Part shown: piece after piece, positions 16,020 to 23,958 of the stretch
How positions within the stretch are numbered: the first letter of the stretch is position 1
How the letters are laid out: each line of letters starts with the position of its first letter
NCBI GenBank assembly: GCA_965233665.1
Contig: CBDDTG010000009.1
Location: 10,851 to 74,850, forward strand
Reading direction: 5' to 3'
Origin: Bacterioplanes sp965233665
Lineage (GTDB): Bacteria > Pseudomonadota > Gammaproteobacteria > Pseudomonadales > Oceanobacteraceae
DNA length: 64,000 nucleotides
The notes under the pieces: generated by a model
Database searches by the model: none
Told to the model about the DNA's origin: nothing
The model's input: only the letters and a program-made list of their open reading frames with translations
Position numbers and translations under genes: made by a program

Positions 16020-16105
16020 GTGCATAAATCTTAACTTTTGTTTGGTAAAGAGAGCTTGACTGGATTGGTGGGTGTGCTCTAACCTCGGTGTCAAGTAATC
16101 TTGAC
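16020..16105. promoter_or_regulatory. Right operator region and PR-like promoter
   Basis: A perfect palindrome GTCAAG-TAAT-CTTGAC lies at 16090-16105 and GTAAAG-AGAG-CTTGAC at 16045-16060. A weak third copy (right half CTTAAC) is at 16020-16035. TTGACT (16056-16061) with TCTAAC (16078-16083), 16 bases apart, forms a rightward promoter. As at PL, one operator covers the -35 box and another the start point, 45-46 bases apart. Confidence 0.7.
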
Positions 16106-16114
16106 TTAGTTGCT

Positions 16115-16309
16115 ATGACCAAATCAGAGGCAGTGGCGTACTTCGGTACCCAAAAGAATTTAGCGCAAGCCTGTGGAGTGACTCCGCAAGCGGTCTCCCT
16201 ATGGCCTGGTGAATACATACCAATTGGGCACCAGTTCAAATTGCAGGTGCAGACCAATGGCCAGCTAAAAGCAGAAACGCAGCCAATAAAGCGAGACCAA
16301 GCGATATGA
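16115..16309 (+). CDS. cro: Cro-like repressor
   Basis: The 64-residue protein has the short Cro-type HTH: A-V-A-Y-F-G-T-Q-K-N-L-A-Q-A-C-G-V-T-P-Q-A-V-S split across the turn, then an I-P-I-G-H-Q-F segment and L-K-A-E. It should bind the same operators to favour lytic growth. ATG 16115 is chosen over the in-frame GTG 16088 because the latter overlaps the perfect operator. There is no clear Shine-Dalgarno, so initiation on a short leader is possible. Confidence 0.8.
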   Translation: MTKSEAVAYFGTQKNLAQACGVTPQAVSLWPGEYIPIGHQFKLQVQTNGQLKAETQPIKRDQAI

Positions 16310-16617
16310 CCTACCGAGACGAAAAGCTTATCAAAAGCCAAAACGGCATTAAGTGCCGCCTTTCTGAGTATGACGAGCAGCGCCTGCAGGATTACTGCGA
16401 CGGACGCGGAGAGCAGCCGGCCGTGGTGGTTCGCCTCGCCGTCATTGAGTACCTGGACCGGCGCAACATCCAGTACCAAGAGCAGCGACTGCTGCCTGAG
16501 CTGCAACAGCGCCAACTGGCTCTCGCCATCAGTGATCGCATCCATCAGGAGCGCGTTAAAGCAGAGCAAATTATTCATGGTGACCAGAAACGACAACAGT
16601 TCCAGCTGGCACTGTAG
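16306..16617 (+). CDS. Hypothetical early protein, possible ribbon-helix-helix fold
   Basis: The 103-residue protein overlaps the Cro gene by 4 bases. Residues 13-52 (G-I-K-C-R-L-S then two helices ending A-V-I-E-Y-L) fit a ribbon-helix-helix-like strand-helix-helix order, and a Gln/Arg-rich helix follows. A CII-like or other early regulatory role is possible from position only. Confidence 0.6.
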   Translation: MTYRDEKLIKSQNGIKCRLSEYDEQRLQDYCDGRGEQPAVVVRLAVIEYLDRRNIQYQEQRLLPELQQRQLALAISDRIHQERVKAEQIIHGDQKRQQFQLAL

Positions 16618-16670
16618 TCACCATTCTCAAAGCAATCGCGGGCCTTTTAAGGAAGGCAAGGAGTTAAGGG

Positions 16671-16898
16671 GTGACCGAATTTGAACAGAAACGGCTGCAC
16701 CAATCCGTCAGTCAGCTGTGTGCTGATGATCTGGCGTTTTTTGAGCAGCAGGGCATTGACACTGAACAACTGATTTCTGCCGCCCAGGCAGAGCTAAATG
16801 GTGACGCTACGGCCATGGCCAGAGTGGTGGACCCACTAAAGGCTGTGGCGCTGAAACAACGAGCAGCAAGCCGCATGCATTTGCAAGCAGTGCTGTAG
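16671..16898 (+). CDS. Small hypothetical early protein
   Basis: The 75-residue, helical, Ala/Gln-rich protein begins at GTG 16671, with AAGGAG about 10 bases before it. It has no recognised domain and lies between cro and the replication genes. Confidence 0.55.
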   Translation: MTEFEQKRLHQSVSQLCADDLAFFEQQGIDTEQLISAAQAELNGDATAMARVVDPLKAVALKQRAASRMHLQAVL

Positions 16899-16926
16899 CA
16901 AACACGCACGACTTTCGACAGTTAAG

Positions 16927-16950
16927 CCAGCCCTGCAGTTGCAGGACTGG
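16927..16950. repeat. Imperfect 24-bp palindrome in the leader of the replication genes
   Basis: CCAG-C-CCTGCA-GT-TGCAGG-A-CTGG pairs except for one C/A mismatch. It is the first of several hairpins in the 266-bp gap 16899-17164. A second (CCCGT-CGAG-ACGGG) lies at 17012-17025, and GGCC inverted repeats flank 16994-17009. No gene is seen in this gap; a structured leader, antitermination site or small RNA is possible. Confidence 0.5.
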
Positions 16951-17164
16951 TGCGCTGGGGAGGCCCGGCAGCTGTCATTTTATTGCAGTGAAGGCCCTGA
17001 ATAAGGCCAGTCCCGTCGAGACGGGGTGCGGAAGCGATGACCGGATTCTCCTTTCGCCGCGAGCGTAGCACCTAAGTAGATCGGCAAGCCTGAGAACTAT
17101 GCCGGTACCCGCGCCGGTGGCGACAGAGCGGGGTTTTAACTGACATCCAAGAGCAGTGAGTGAC

Positions 17165-18196
17165 ATGAGCATTATTCGACGCGGCACACCTGTTGACCGC
17201 AATTTTTACGTACTCGACAAATCAATATCTGAAGACTCGCGGTTGTCTTGGGAGGCGCGCGGGCTGCTGATTTTTTTGCTGGGAAAACCCGATGACTGGT
17301 CAGTCAGCATTGAGCATTTGACCGGCCAGGCGCCCGCTGGAAAAGACAAAGTCGGCCGCATCCTGAATGAGCTAAAAACTGTCGGTTATGTGACCTGCGA
17401 ACGGCGCCGTGGTGAAGGCGGAAAAATGGCGGGGTACGTGTACACCGTCTTCGAATATGCGGCAAATTCCCCGTCACAAGTACCGCAACCGGAAAACCCG
17501 GATACGGTAAAAAATTCACCAGAACCGGATTTACCGGATACGGGAAAACCAGAACTGGAAAAACCGTTTCCGGAAAACCCGCGACTAATAAGAACTGAAT
17601 ATAAACAAGAACTGAATACACCAAATCAACAACAACAGCGCGTGCGCGATCCGTTCGAGCCCGAGCCGTTGCAGCCGTACCAGCCTGAGCAACAAAAACG
17701 ATTCGACGAGCACTGGCAGCCTGAGCAAACCACGCTGCAGCGAATCGCCATGCTGGGCATCCCTGAAGATTTTATTCAAGCGTCGGTGCCTGAATTCGTC
17801 GCTTACTGGCTCACTGCCAACCGCCCGCCGCATGGCGGCAACTACGAAACCGCCTTTCTGAAATCCGTGAAACGCAGCTGGGAAATCCAGCAATCAACAC
17901 CGCGAGGTCATCGCCATGGATCACCTGCAGGACAGCCTGACGGCACTGAATTCCAAGATGCGCTGCAGTCCACCGACTGGATCAAAGACGTCGGCAAATC
18001 AATCTTCGACGACATCGAGCCGACCCCATTCGACGCCCCATCCAACGGAGCGGGATGCGCAGATGGTCAGCAAATTGATCACCGAGATCACGCTGATTTT
18101 CCCCAAGTGGCGGGAGCTCTACCGCACGCAGCAGGAAGCGGATGGTATCCGGCGGGTGTGGCTGGTGACGTTGGTGGAACAGGGCGTGACGAATAA
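17165..18196 (+). CDS. O: Replication initiator, lambda O-like
   Basis: The 343-residue protein has an N-terminal winged-helix region (about 10-95, with L-S-W-E-A-R-G-L-L-I-F-L-L-G-K-P, common to phage replication and DnaD-like proteins). A Pro/Glu-rich linker follows, then a DnaT-like single-strand-binding domain (about 190-245: G-I-P-E-D-F-I, E-F-V-A-Y-W-L). The linker DNA carries iterons, as in lambda. The last 90 residues overlap the P-like gene in another frame and look low-complexity. ATG 17165 is preferred to GTG 17156. Confidence 0.8.
   Translation: MSIIRRGTPVDRNFYVLDKSISEDSRLSWEARGLLIFLLGKPDDWSVSIEHLTGQAPAGKDKVGRILNELKTVGYVTCERRRGEGGKMAGYVYTVFEYAANSPSQVPQPENPDTVKNSPEPDLPDTGKPELEKPFPENPRLIRTEYKQELNTPNQQQQRVRDPFEPEPLQPYQPEQQKRFDEHWQPEQTTLQRIAMLGIPEDFIQASVPEFVAYWLTANRPPHGGNYETAFLKSVKRSWEIQQSTPRGHRHGSPAGQPDGTEFQDALQSTDWIKDVGKSIFDDIEPTPFDAPSNGAGCADGQQIDHRDHADFPQVAGALPHAAGSGWYPAGVAGDVGGTGRDE
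17489..17640 (+). other. Candidate phage replication origin inside O
   Basis: Iteron-like repeats of a CCGG-A4-CC type cluster at 17489-17581. CCGGAAAACCCG occurs exactly at 17489 and 17570, CCGGATACGG exactly at 17498 and 17534, and there are degenerate copies between them. An A-rich tract follows with AAGAACTGAATA repeated twice (about 17590-17620), suited to unwinding. Iterons followed by an AT-rich box within the initiator gene is the lambda ori layout. Confidence 0.65.
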
Positions 18197-18635
18197 GTCC
18201 CTGATCGAGTATGGCCTGCGCGCGGCCCGCAACTCGGGATGGGTGCGCCCGCCGAGTGCTGGGCAATTTTGCCAATGGGCATGGTCTGGCGCCGAGGCTG
18301 CCGCTGGCATCCCAAGCCCGCAACAGGCCCTAGACCACACGCTGGAGCGCATACGCAATCCGCGCACTCGCTGGCAGGGCGCCATGCACCACCTGGGTAC
18401 GCTGCTGGATTGGCACACGCTGCGCCGCTCAAGCACAGAGCAGATCAAGACCGCTGTTGAGCGGGCCCTGGAGCGCACACGCGATCACTGGCGTTCTGGT
18501 CAGCCGTTCGCGCAGCCGGTGAGCGTCGATGACTCAGTGCTGCTGGAGCATGACGGCAATTACAACAAACCACTGACACCACAGCAGCGCAGCGCCAATC
18601 AACAGCAGCTGCGCGCTCTGATGAACCAGCTCTAA
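17916..18635 (+). CDS. P: Replication protein P-like helicase loader
   Basis: The conserved part starts at about residue 50 (M-V-S-K-L-I-T-E-I, F-P-K-W-R-E-L-Y) and includes the W-V-R-P-P-S-A-G-Q-F-C-Q-W segment typical of lambda P-like proteins, which bring host DnaB helicase to O at the origin. The first 49 residues are Ser/Pro-rich and overlap the O frame; an internal ATG at 18063 would skip them. The long out-of-phase overlap with O (281 bases from 17916, 134 from 18063) is unusual. Confidence 0.75.
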   Translation: MDHLQDSLTALNSKMRCSPPTGSKTSANQSSTTSSRPHSTPHPTERDAQMVSKLITEITLIFPKWRELYRTQQEADGIRRVWLVTLVEQGVTNKSLIEYGLRAARNSGWVRPPSAGQFCQWAWSGAEAAAGIPSPQQALDHTLERIRNPRTRWQGAMHHLGTLLDWHTLRRSSTEQIKTAVERALERTRDHWRSGQPFAQPVSVDDSVLLEHDGNYNKPLTPQQRSANQQQLRALMNQL

Positions 18636-18645
18636 GGAGTTTGCC

Positions 18646-18816
18646 ATGTACCACGCCGGAGACATTGTAACCACGCCCGATGGCACAGCTCGCGTCATCA
18701 CGAGCGCCGTACCAGGCAAAACCTACTGCCAACTGCCGGATCATTGTGAGCCGGTGGAGTACCGCGACGCTGACCTGCAGCTGGTGGAAAGCGTTTTTGA
18801 TGAGGAGGCTGCCTAA
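18646..18816 (+). CDS. Small hypothetical protein (56 aa)
   Basis: ATG 18646 has AAGGAG 7 bases upstream. The 56-residue acidic protein appears as small beta strands (G-D-I-V-T-T-P-D-G-T-A-R-V-I) with two Cys. Its stop overlaps the next start (TAATG). It fits the tight operon, but has no recognised family. Confidence 0.7.
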   Translation: MYHAGDIVTTPDGTARVITSAVPGKTYCQLPDHCEPVEYRDADLQLVESVFDEEAA

Positions 18817-19043
18817 TGACTCGCACCCCCACACCACGCCATTACCCGACCATGAAAGCGCTGGCCGAGCAGATGGAGGCGCGCAGCAAAGACAATCAGC
18901 ACATACGCGAGGGTGACGTCATTATCCTGCGCCACCACAACGGCGGATGGATTGTGCCGGGCGGAGAGATTACCCGCCGGGGCCATAAGGCCCGTGCGCT
19001 GGCGCGCGAGCTGAACCACTTATTGCAGGGCGGCCAGGCATGA
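18816..19043 (+). CDS. Small hypothetical protein
   Basis: The 75-residue product overlaps both neighbours. It is basic with a beta-rich centre (G-D-V-I-I-L-R-H-H-N-G-G-W-I-V-P-G-G-E). No function is recognised. Confidence 0.6.
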   Translation: MTRTPTPRHYPTMKALAEQMEARSKDNQHIREGDVIILRHHNGGWIVPGGEITRRGHKARALARELNHLLQGGQA

Positions 19044-19648
19044 AAGAGCTGGTGATGGTGCGCATGGGTCAGAGTCTGGTGCCTCAAATCAGTCATGACG
19101 CCAGCTTGCTGGAAAGCATTGCGCCAGGGCAGGCCGTGAAGGTGCGTGTTTGCTCGATGAAGGAGCGCAGCCGTAAGCAGCACAATCTTTATTTTGGCGG
19201 GCTGTTGGAGCTGGCAGCGGATTACTTTGAGCCGGCGGGCGGGGTGATCCAAAAGGGCGAAGTGCGCGTGCTCAAGAACTTCATTCGGTTTATCGAGCGG
19301 CACACGGGCGGGCCTCAAGCGGGCCTTCGCAACGCCTACGGCCAGTACCTAAGCCAGCTGCGCCAAGCCAGGGCCGATAAAGTAGCCCAGCCAGAACTGA
19401 AGCGGCACCAGCTGATCCGCCTACTGCATGAGTGGGTAAAAGAGGAGGCAGGGCTTTATGACGTGGTGCTCACACCCGCGGGGCCTCGCCGGCAGATTCG
19501 CAGCATGTCGATCGACTCAATGGATGCAGACGACTTTGATGCTTACTTCCGCGAAGCATTCAACGTGATTTGGCGCTTCTTGCTGTCCACGCCAATGGGC
19601 GATGACCAGCGCGATGTGATCTTCAACAAACTGATGGCGATGGGGTGA
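19040..19648 (+). CDS. DUF1367 family phage protein
   Basis: The 202-residue protein looks like DUF1367 members of lambdoid phages: an N-terminal L-V-P and K-V-R-V-C-S-M-K-E-R-S-R-K-Q-H-N-L-Y-F segment, a helical core and a C-terminal D-A-Y-F-R-E-A-F. These genes sit in the nin-like region among recombination functions, here just before a Holliday junction resolvase. Its biochemical activity is not established. Confidence 0.7.
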   Translation: MKELVMVRMGQSLVPQISHDASLLESIAPGQAVKVRVCSMKERSRKQHNLYFGGLLELAADYFEPAGGVIQKGEVRVLKNFIRFIERHTGGPQAGLRNAYGQYLSQLRQARADKVAQPELKRHQLIRLLHEWVKEEAGLYDVVLTPAGPRRQIRSMSIDSMDADDFDAYFREAFNVIWRFLLSTPMGDDQRDVIFNKLMAMG

Positions 19649-19652
19649 CGCG

Positions 19653-20129
19653 ATGAATGTGATTCACAGGCCAGGCAAAGTATTTCACCCAGGGCGGCTG
19701 ATTATCGGTATTGATCCCGACCTGGTGGGCTCGGGTGTGGCGCTGGCGAAAGACGGTCGGCTGTTGGAGCTTCACTCGATCCCGTTTCCCCAGCTGCTCG
19801 AATCCGCCCAGCAGTGGGCATCGGAGCAGGCGCTGTTCGTCGTTGAGGACGTGGAGCATCACGCCACAACATACCGCCGCGCCGGTACCAACCAGCGCCA
19901 ACACGCCCGCATTGCTCAAAACGTCGGTCAGGTAAAAGCGACAGCCCGCATCTTAGTGGAGTGCCTGCAGCACATGGGTGCTGAGGTGCAGCAAGTTAAG
20001 CCGCTCGCCGGCAAGCGCCAGGCCAAGAAAAACGCGGACTACTTTTCCCGGCTAACAGGTTGGCAGGGCCGCACCAACGAAGACAAACGCGACGCCGGCC
20101 TGTTGGCGTTGTACGGCGTAAAACCTTAG
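19653..20129 (+). CDS. RuvC-like Holliday junction resolvase
   Basis: The 158-residue protein has the RNase-H-like resolvase acidic set: Asp21 in I-G-I-D-P-D, Glu65 in V-V-E-D-V-E, and Asp144/Asp147 in N-E-D-K-R-D-A, with a basic G-K-R-Q-A-K-K stretch. It would resolve recombination and replication branches before packaging, in the same place that RusA-type enzymes occupy in lambdoid phages. Confidence 0.8.
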   Translation: MNVIHRPGKVFHPGRLIIGIDPDLVGSGVALAKDGRLLELHSIPFPQLLESAQQWASEQALFVVEDVEHHATTYRRAGTNQRQHARIAQNVGQVKATARILVECLQHMGAEVQQVKPLAGKRQAKKNADYFSRLTGWQGRTNEDKRDAGLLALYGVKP

Positions 20130-20138
20130 GAGGTCGGC

Positions 20139-20843
20139 ATGGCTAATCTGCAGCGTTCGCTCCCGCATCCACTCACAGCCCGCAACTTGTGGCATTGGGT
20201 GTATTTCACTGGCGCCGACAGCGCCATGGCCAAAGCCGTGGATATTGCCAAGCTGGGCATTACCAGCAGCCCTGGCGGTGCCATGTCGGGCGACTGGAAA
20301 AAGACCAAGGTCCCCAATGCAGATTTCGGCGGCTACTCCGACAGCAGTAGCCAGATTTGGTGTGACCAGCAAAAACAGCACATTCGGTGTTTGATCCACC
20401 AGCTGCCGCCGCAGTGCCGAGCGCTGGGCAACCTGATGTACATGCCAACTGGCACTGCCGGCCAAGAAGACATGCGGATCATTGAAAACCACCTGTACCG
20501 CGTGTGCATGAAGCAGATTCAGACCCGGTTGCCAAAGCTACCGCCAGAGCGCCGAGCCAAGTTGGCCGGGTTGATTCGCTGTGCGCTTAGCCACTATCAC
20601 GCGGCGATCAGTCCCGGCATTGAGGGTGGCACACCCAGGAGCATGGATCCAAAGCCCGCCGATGTTGGTCGGCTAATGGCTCAGCTAGATCAGCGCATTG
20701 AGACGCGGAACTGGAGTAGAGAGTACCGGCCTATGTGGCGTGTCGTCATCAAAGAAGTACAGAGCATTGACAGCCAGGCATTGGTTCCGCTTGATTTGTG
20801 GGTCGCAGATTACTGGCACAAGATCAAGTCACACGTTGCGTAA
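20139..20843 (+). CDS. Hypothetical phage protein after the resolvase
   Basis: The 234-residue product has no recognised domain. It is mixed, with several Cys/His/Trp and a helical C-terminal half (M-A-Q-L-D-Q-R-I-E). In lambdoid maps this slot often holds a late antiterminator (Q-type), but nothing in the sequence proves that. A good ribosome site (TAGGAGG) precedes the ATG. Confidence 0.6.
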   Translation: MANLQRSLPHPLTARNLWHWVYFTGADSAMAKAVDIAKLGITSSPGGAMSGDWKKTKVPNADFGGYSDSSSQIWCDQQKQHIRCLIHQLPPQCRALGNLMYMPTGTAGQEDMRIIENHLYRVCMKQIQTRLPKLPPERRAKLAGLIRCALSHYHAAISPGIEGGTPRSMDPKPADVGRLMAQLDQRIETRNWSREYRPMWRVVIKEVQSIDSQALVPLDLWVADYWHKIKSHVA

Positions 20844-20889
20844 GAAATCAGTATTATGCGAATCATCAATGGCGAAGGAGAATAGGGAA

Positions 20890-21864
20890 GTGCCAAAGCA
20901 AGAAGCGATGAGCGTTCCAGATGTGGAACGCGAAAATAAGGCGGTAGAGCCCTTGTCTCAGAATGAGACTTTCCTATGGGTGTGTATTGTTGTCGGGGTT
21001 TTGGCCTACGCAACAGGCCTCATATCTGCAGCGGATTTGGATGCAGATAGGGCAACCCTTAGTTCGGCAGGGCTCGGTTACCTGTTAGATACATTTAAAG
21101 TCCCGGTGTTATTGCTTACCGCAGCTATCCCTGTGCTAGCTCTGTTTGTTGCGATACATCGATCAAAACAGACACACCAGCAGGTGTCGGTGTCAATCAA
21201 CCAGATTGCCGTCGCAGAAAATGCACTGGTAGAAACTAGTTATAACAACTTGTTTTCTAGGTTTGATTCATATTTCGAAGACGTCTTCTCAGCCGGTTAT
21301 GTGAAGGAAGATTTCAAGCATAAACTCTTTTTCATACGGAATATCGATAAGCGAGGAGTCGTTAAGCATGGTTTAAAAGAGGTCATCCAAGATACTAGAG
21401 ATGACTTATTTTGCGCTACCCTAATACTCGGGCGCGCAGCTAATGGCGGTGGCAACCCAGTCGACGATAACAGTGAGGCCATCTGTATTGCTATAAGGGC
21501 GTATTCCCTTATACGTGCCACATATGAATCCATAAACTTTAGGTTTGTTACTCTAGGGGAGCTTTTAAATCAGGCATTGCCATTGGCGGAAGCGCTATGT
21601 GAATCTGCAGTATTCTTTGATGACGAATCATGGCTGAGCAAGGCCAAAGACGTCAGGACGGCGCTGGCCTTAATTGAAATTCTCATCGGTAAATTGCCCG
21701 TCTCGCTATACAGTGTGAGCGATACTTATGACCACTTTATGGGCTTAGTTCATGATGCCTATAGCATTAACAAAGTGCTTGCCGTAAACGTTATCCAAGA
21801 TAGATACGATATCTCTTCAATGACAGTACAAGATCTGGAAAGTGAATATGCCACGATCAGTTAA
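20890..21864 (+). CDS. Two-helix membrane protein of unknown function, overlapping ssb
   Basis: The 324-residue protein is started at GTG 20890 because AAGGAG lies 9 bases upstream; ATG 20869 lacks a site. Two membrane helices are clear (about 31-55 and 72-97). They are followed by a helical cytoplasmic region (V-S-V-S-I-N-Q-I-A-V-A-E-N-A-L) and an alpha-rich domain to the end. The layout resembles putative phage-exclusion/abortive-infection membrane proteins. Codon use is more AT-rich than its neighbours. Its 3' end overlaps ssb by 17 bases, so it is built into the operon. Confidence 0.7.
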   Translation: MPKQEAMSVPDVERENKAVEPLSQNETFLWVCIVVGVLAYATGLISAADLDADRATLSSAGLGYLLDTFKVPVLLLTAAIPVLALFVAIHRSKQTHQQVSVSINQIAVAENALVETSYNNLFSRFDSYFEDVFSAGYVKEDFKHKLFFIRNIDKRGVVKHGLKEVIQDTRDDLFCATLILGRAANGGGNPVDDNSEAICIAIRAYSLIRATYESINFRFVTLGELLNQALPLAEALCESAVFFDDESWLSKAKDVRTALALIEILIGKLPVSLYSVSDTYDHFMGLVHDAYSINKVLAVNVIQDRYDISSMTVQDLESEYATIS

Positions 21865-22441
21865 TAAGGTAATCCTTATCGGCACCCTGGGGCGTGACCC
21901 CGAGGTTCGCTATATGCCCAACGGTAATCCAGTGGCTAATCTCAGTCTGGCGACCGATGAGAGCTACAACGATAAGCAGACTGGGCAGAAGGTCGAGCAG
22001 ACCGAATGGCATCGGATTACTGTGTACGGCAAGCTGGCCGAGATCGTTCAGCAGTATTTAACGAAAGGCAGCAAAGTTTATTTCGAGGGCAAGCTACGCA
22101 CCCGTGAGTGGGAAAAAGACGGCATTAAGCGCTACGCCACAGAGATTATCGCTAACGATATGGTGATGCTAGACAGTCGCCAAGCCAGCGGCGGCCAGAT
22201 GCAACCAGGCAACGCTGGTGGGTACATGCAGCAGCAAGGGTATGCTCAGCAGCCGCAGCCTCAGCAGCAACCGGCCTACCAGCAACACCCAGCCACACAA
22301 GGGCAGGGCGGAGGCATGCAGCAACCTGCAGCGATCGCCCAACCACAACAGCAGTCGCCGCATGCCCAGCATCAGAATACCGCCCCAGCGCCAATGCCTC
22401 AAAACAACTTCGACGATTTTGACGACGATATTCCGTTTTGA
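21848..22441 (+). CDS. ssb: Single-stranded DNA-binding protein
   Basis: The 197-residue protein has the N-terminal OB fold (residues 1-110: V-N-K-V-I-L-I-G-T-L-G-R-D-P-E, W-H-R-I-T-V-Y-G-K-L-A-E). A Gln/Pro/Gly-rich linker ends in the canonical acidic tip D-F-D-D-D-I-P-F that binds partner proteins. It protects ssDNA during phage replication. ATG 21848 is preferred to GTG 21842. Confidence 0.95.
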   Translation: MPRSVNKVILIGTLGRDPEVRYMPNGNPVANLSLATDESYNDKQTGQKVEQTEWHRITVYGKLAEIVQQYLTKGSKVYFEGKLRTREWEKDGIKRYATEIIANDMVMLDSRQASGGQMQPGNAGGYMQQQGYAQQPQPQQQPAYQQHPATQGQGGGMQQPAAIAQPQQQSPHAQHQNTAPAPMPQNNFDDFDDDIPF

Positions 22442-22444
22442 AAG

Positions 22445-22648
22445 CTAACCGTAGCGTCTTCGGCAGCGGGAGCAGACTGGGTGATCCTTGCCGTCAACTG
22501 TGTACCAATACCGCTCAGCCTGCATGGTTAGGTGCTTCTTGCACATATAGCATGTGTGCAGGTGAGGAGTAGAGTAGTAATACGCAACTGCTCCTATTAT
22601 GGCGACCGTGCCTAGTACAAAGACAGCGACTTCATTAGGGTTGTCCAT
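22445..22648 (-). CDS. Small membrane protein with zinc-ribbon-like Cys pairs
   Basis: ATG 22648 has GGAGG 4 bases upstream, giving 67 residues. An N-terminal membrane helix (about 6-26) is followed by C-Y-M-C and C-S-R-C pairs about 25 residues apart, as in a small zinc ribbon. It is opposite in direction to the replication genes and convergent with ssb, so it may be expressed separately, for example in lysogens. The function is unknown. Confidence 0.65.
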   Translation of the reverse strand: MDNPNEVAVFVLGTVAIIGAVAYYYSTPHLHTCYMCKKHLTMQAERYWYTVDGKDHPVCSRCRRRYG

Positions 22649-22728
22649 TATACCTCCATGTTGTTTCTGTACCCGGCCGACCAAGGCCGGGGTCTTTACA
22701 ATATGAACCGCCCACTGGGCGGCTTTGC

Positions 22729-22917
22729 TTAGAATAACCCGAGCAGCATTGCTATCAATTCTGACGTGCTATCAATCAAGCCAGAGATGGAGAAAAAGTT
22801 ATGGCGCAGGTAGGCCTGCCACTCATTTTTCCCCCAACCCTCTTTTTGGGCCGTCTTGATTAGCGAGTCGAGTTTGAATGCAATGCGCACTACGGTAAAT
22901 ATGAGCAATACAGACAT
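22729..22917 (-). CDS. Small hypothetical protein with terminal hydrophobic segments
   Basis: ATG 22917 has GGAGAG 8 bases upstream, giving 62 residues. The N-terminus is hydrophobic (V-L-L-I-F-T-V-V) and the C-terminus ends in L-I-A-M-L-L-G-L-F. A longer start at 23001 lacks a ribosome site. It lies on the same strand as the gene at 22445. Confidence 0.5.
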   Translation of the reverse strand: MSVLLIFTVVRIAFKLDSLIKTAQKEGWGKNEWQAYLRHNFFSISGLIDSTSELIAMLLGLF

Positions 22918-23958
22918 GACTGTGCTCTCCGTACGTAAAAATTGAAATTTCTCTTGCACGGAGCCTGGGAAATGGCTAATTTGTAGCTTGCGAAGACTCA
23001 AATTTGCTCACCTTGGGCTGTTTGTGCAAGGGCTGAAGGGCCATAAGGCCCCGGCTCTTTATCTATTAATGTTCATTTGGTCCTCCTTCGTCTGGATTGG
23101 CACGGTTTTTGCTGCTACCTTTTATTGTATCTACGTTCCTACTTGGCGTGCAACCTTGGCACGAAAAATGCTTTTGGATGTTGGATTCACAATCCATAAC
23201 CAGTGATCATCATGCTGGTACCCCCAAGGGCTGGTTGTAAGAAGGAGAGGGCTATCACTGACAAACTATCGTCAACCGGGCATTCAATGTGCGTTCGTGG
23301 GTGCACTTTTTTGTTTGAGCGCAATACTCCTTTGTTGCCTATCTCTATATGTATGACAATAAAATTAATGTTGTGTGTAAAATAAATTTAGCCCCCCTTC
23401 CCAGTCTTTATTGTTGTTCATCTACACATATGTAAGACACATGAAAGCGTCCTTGTTTGTGGAAAATATTGAATTTATTTAAAAGCTAATATCTATTTCG
23501 CCTTGGCTGGGGGCGTGGTTGTCATCATTACAGCCTGTAAAGCAGTGTGCGAATAACCCTTGAGGCCTTGAAGCCATGCAGTCAAGAGCACGACGCATGG
23601 GTTTAATCGCAAGGAGAAAATCCGCTTATACCAATGGAAAATGAAAAACCCATGGAGACCTATGGTAAGACAATAAAGCCGCACTTTCCGTACATAATGA
23701 GTTGAAAAATGATGATTGCCCTAGGCGATATATTGTCATGAGCCTGTCTTTTGAAAGGCTTCGTTCGGTTGAATATGAAGCAATTAGACAGTGCTCATCA
23801 AGCCAATGCTTACATTTCTATTCATTTATGTGGTGGAGCTGGTGCGATTTTTGATTTACCGGGGTCTAGATCAATAAAAGGGCGTTCTCGCCGTATCTCC
23901 AGTTCAGCGCACCTTTTAATCTGGTTATCATTGGATAAAAATTCAGGGAGTGATCGGG
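22918..23958. other. Low-GC stretch without a convincing gene
   Basis: About 1 kb between two cargo groups. Open frames here (for example 22988-23206 and 23203-23385 on plus, 23493-23684 on minus) lack ribosome sites and look non-coding. Around 23560-23670 a plus-strand frame reads H-G-F-N-R-K-E-K-I-R-L-Y-Q-W between stops. That could be a decayed insertion-element or gene remnant, but I cannot name it. The last 200 bases probably carry the promoter of the DUF2971 cassette. Confidence 0.5.

Noticed and set aside
20698..20889. Upstream extension of the 324-residue membrane protein
   Set aside because: This part overlaps the gene at 20139 in another frame and has no start signal; the GTG at 20890 has a good one.
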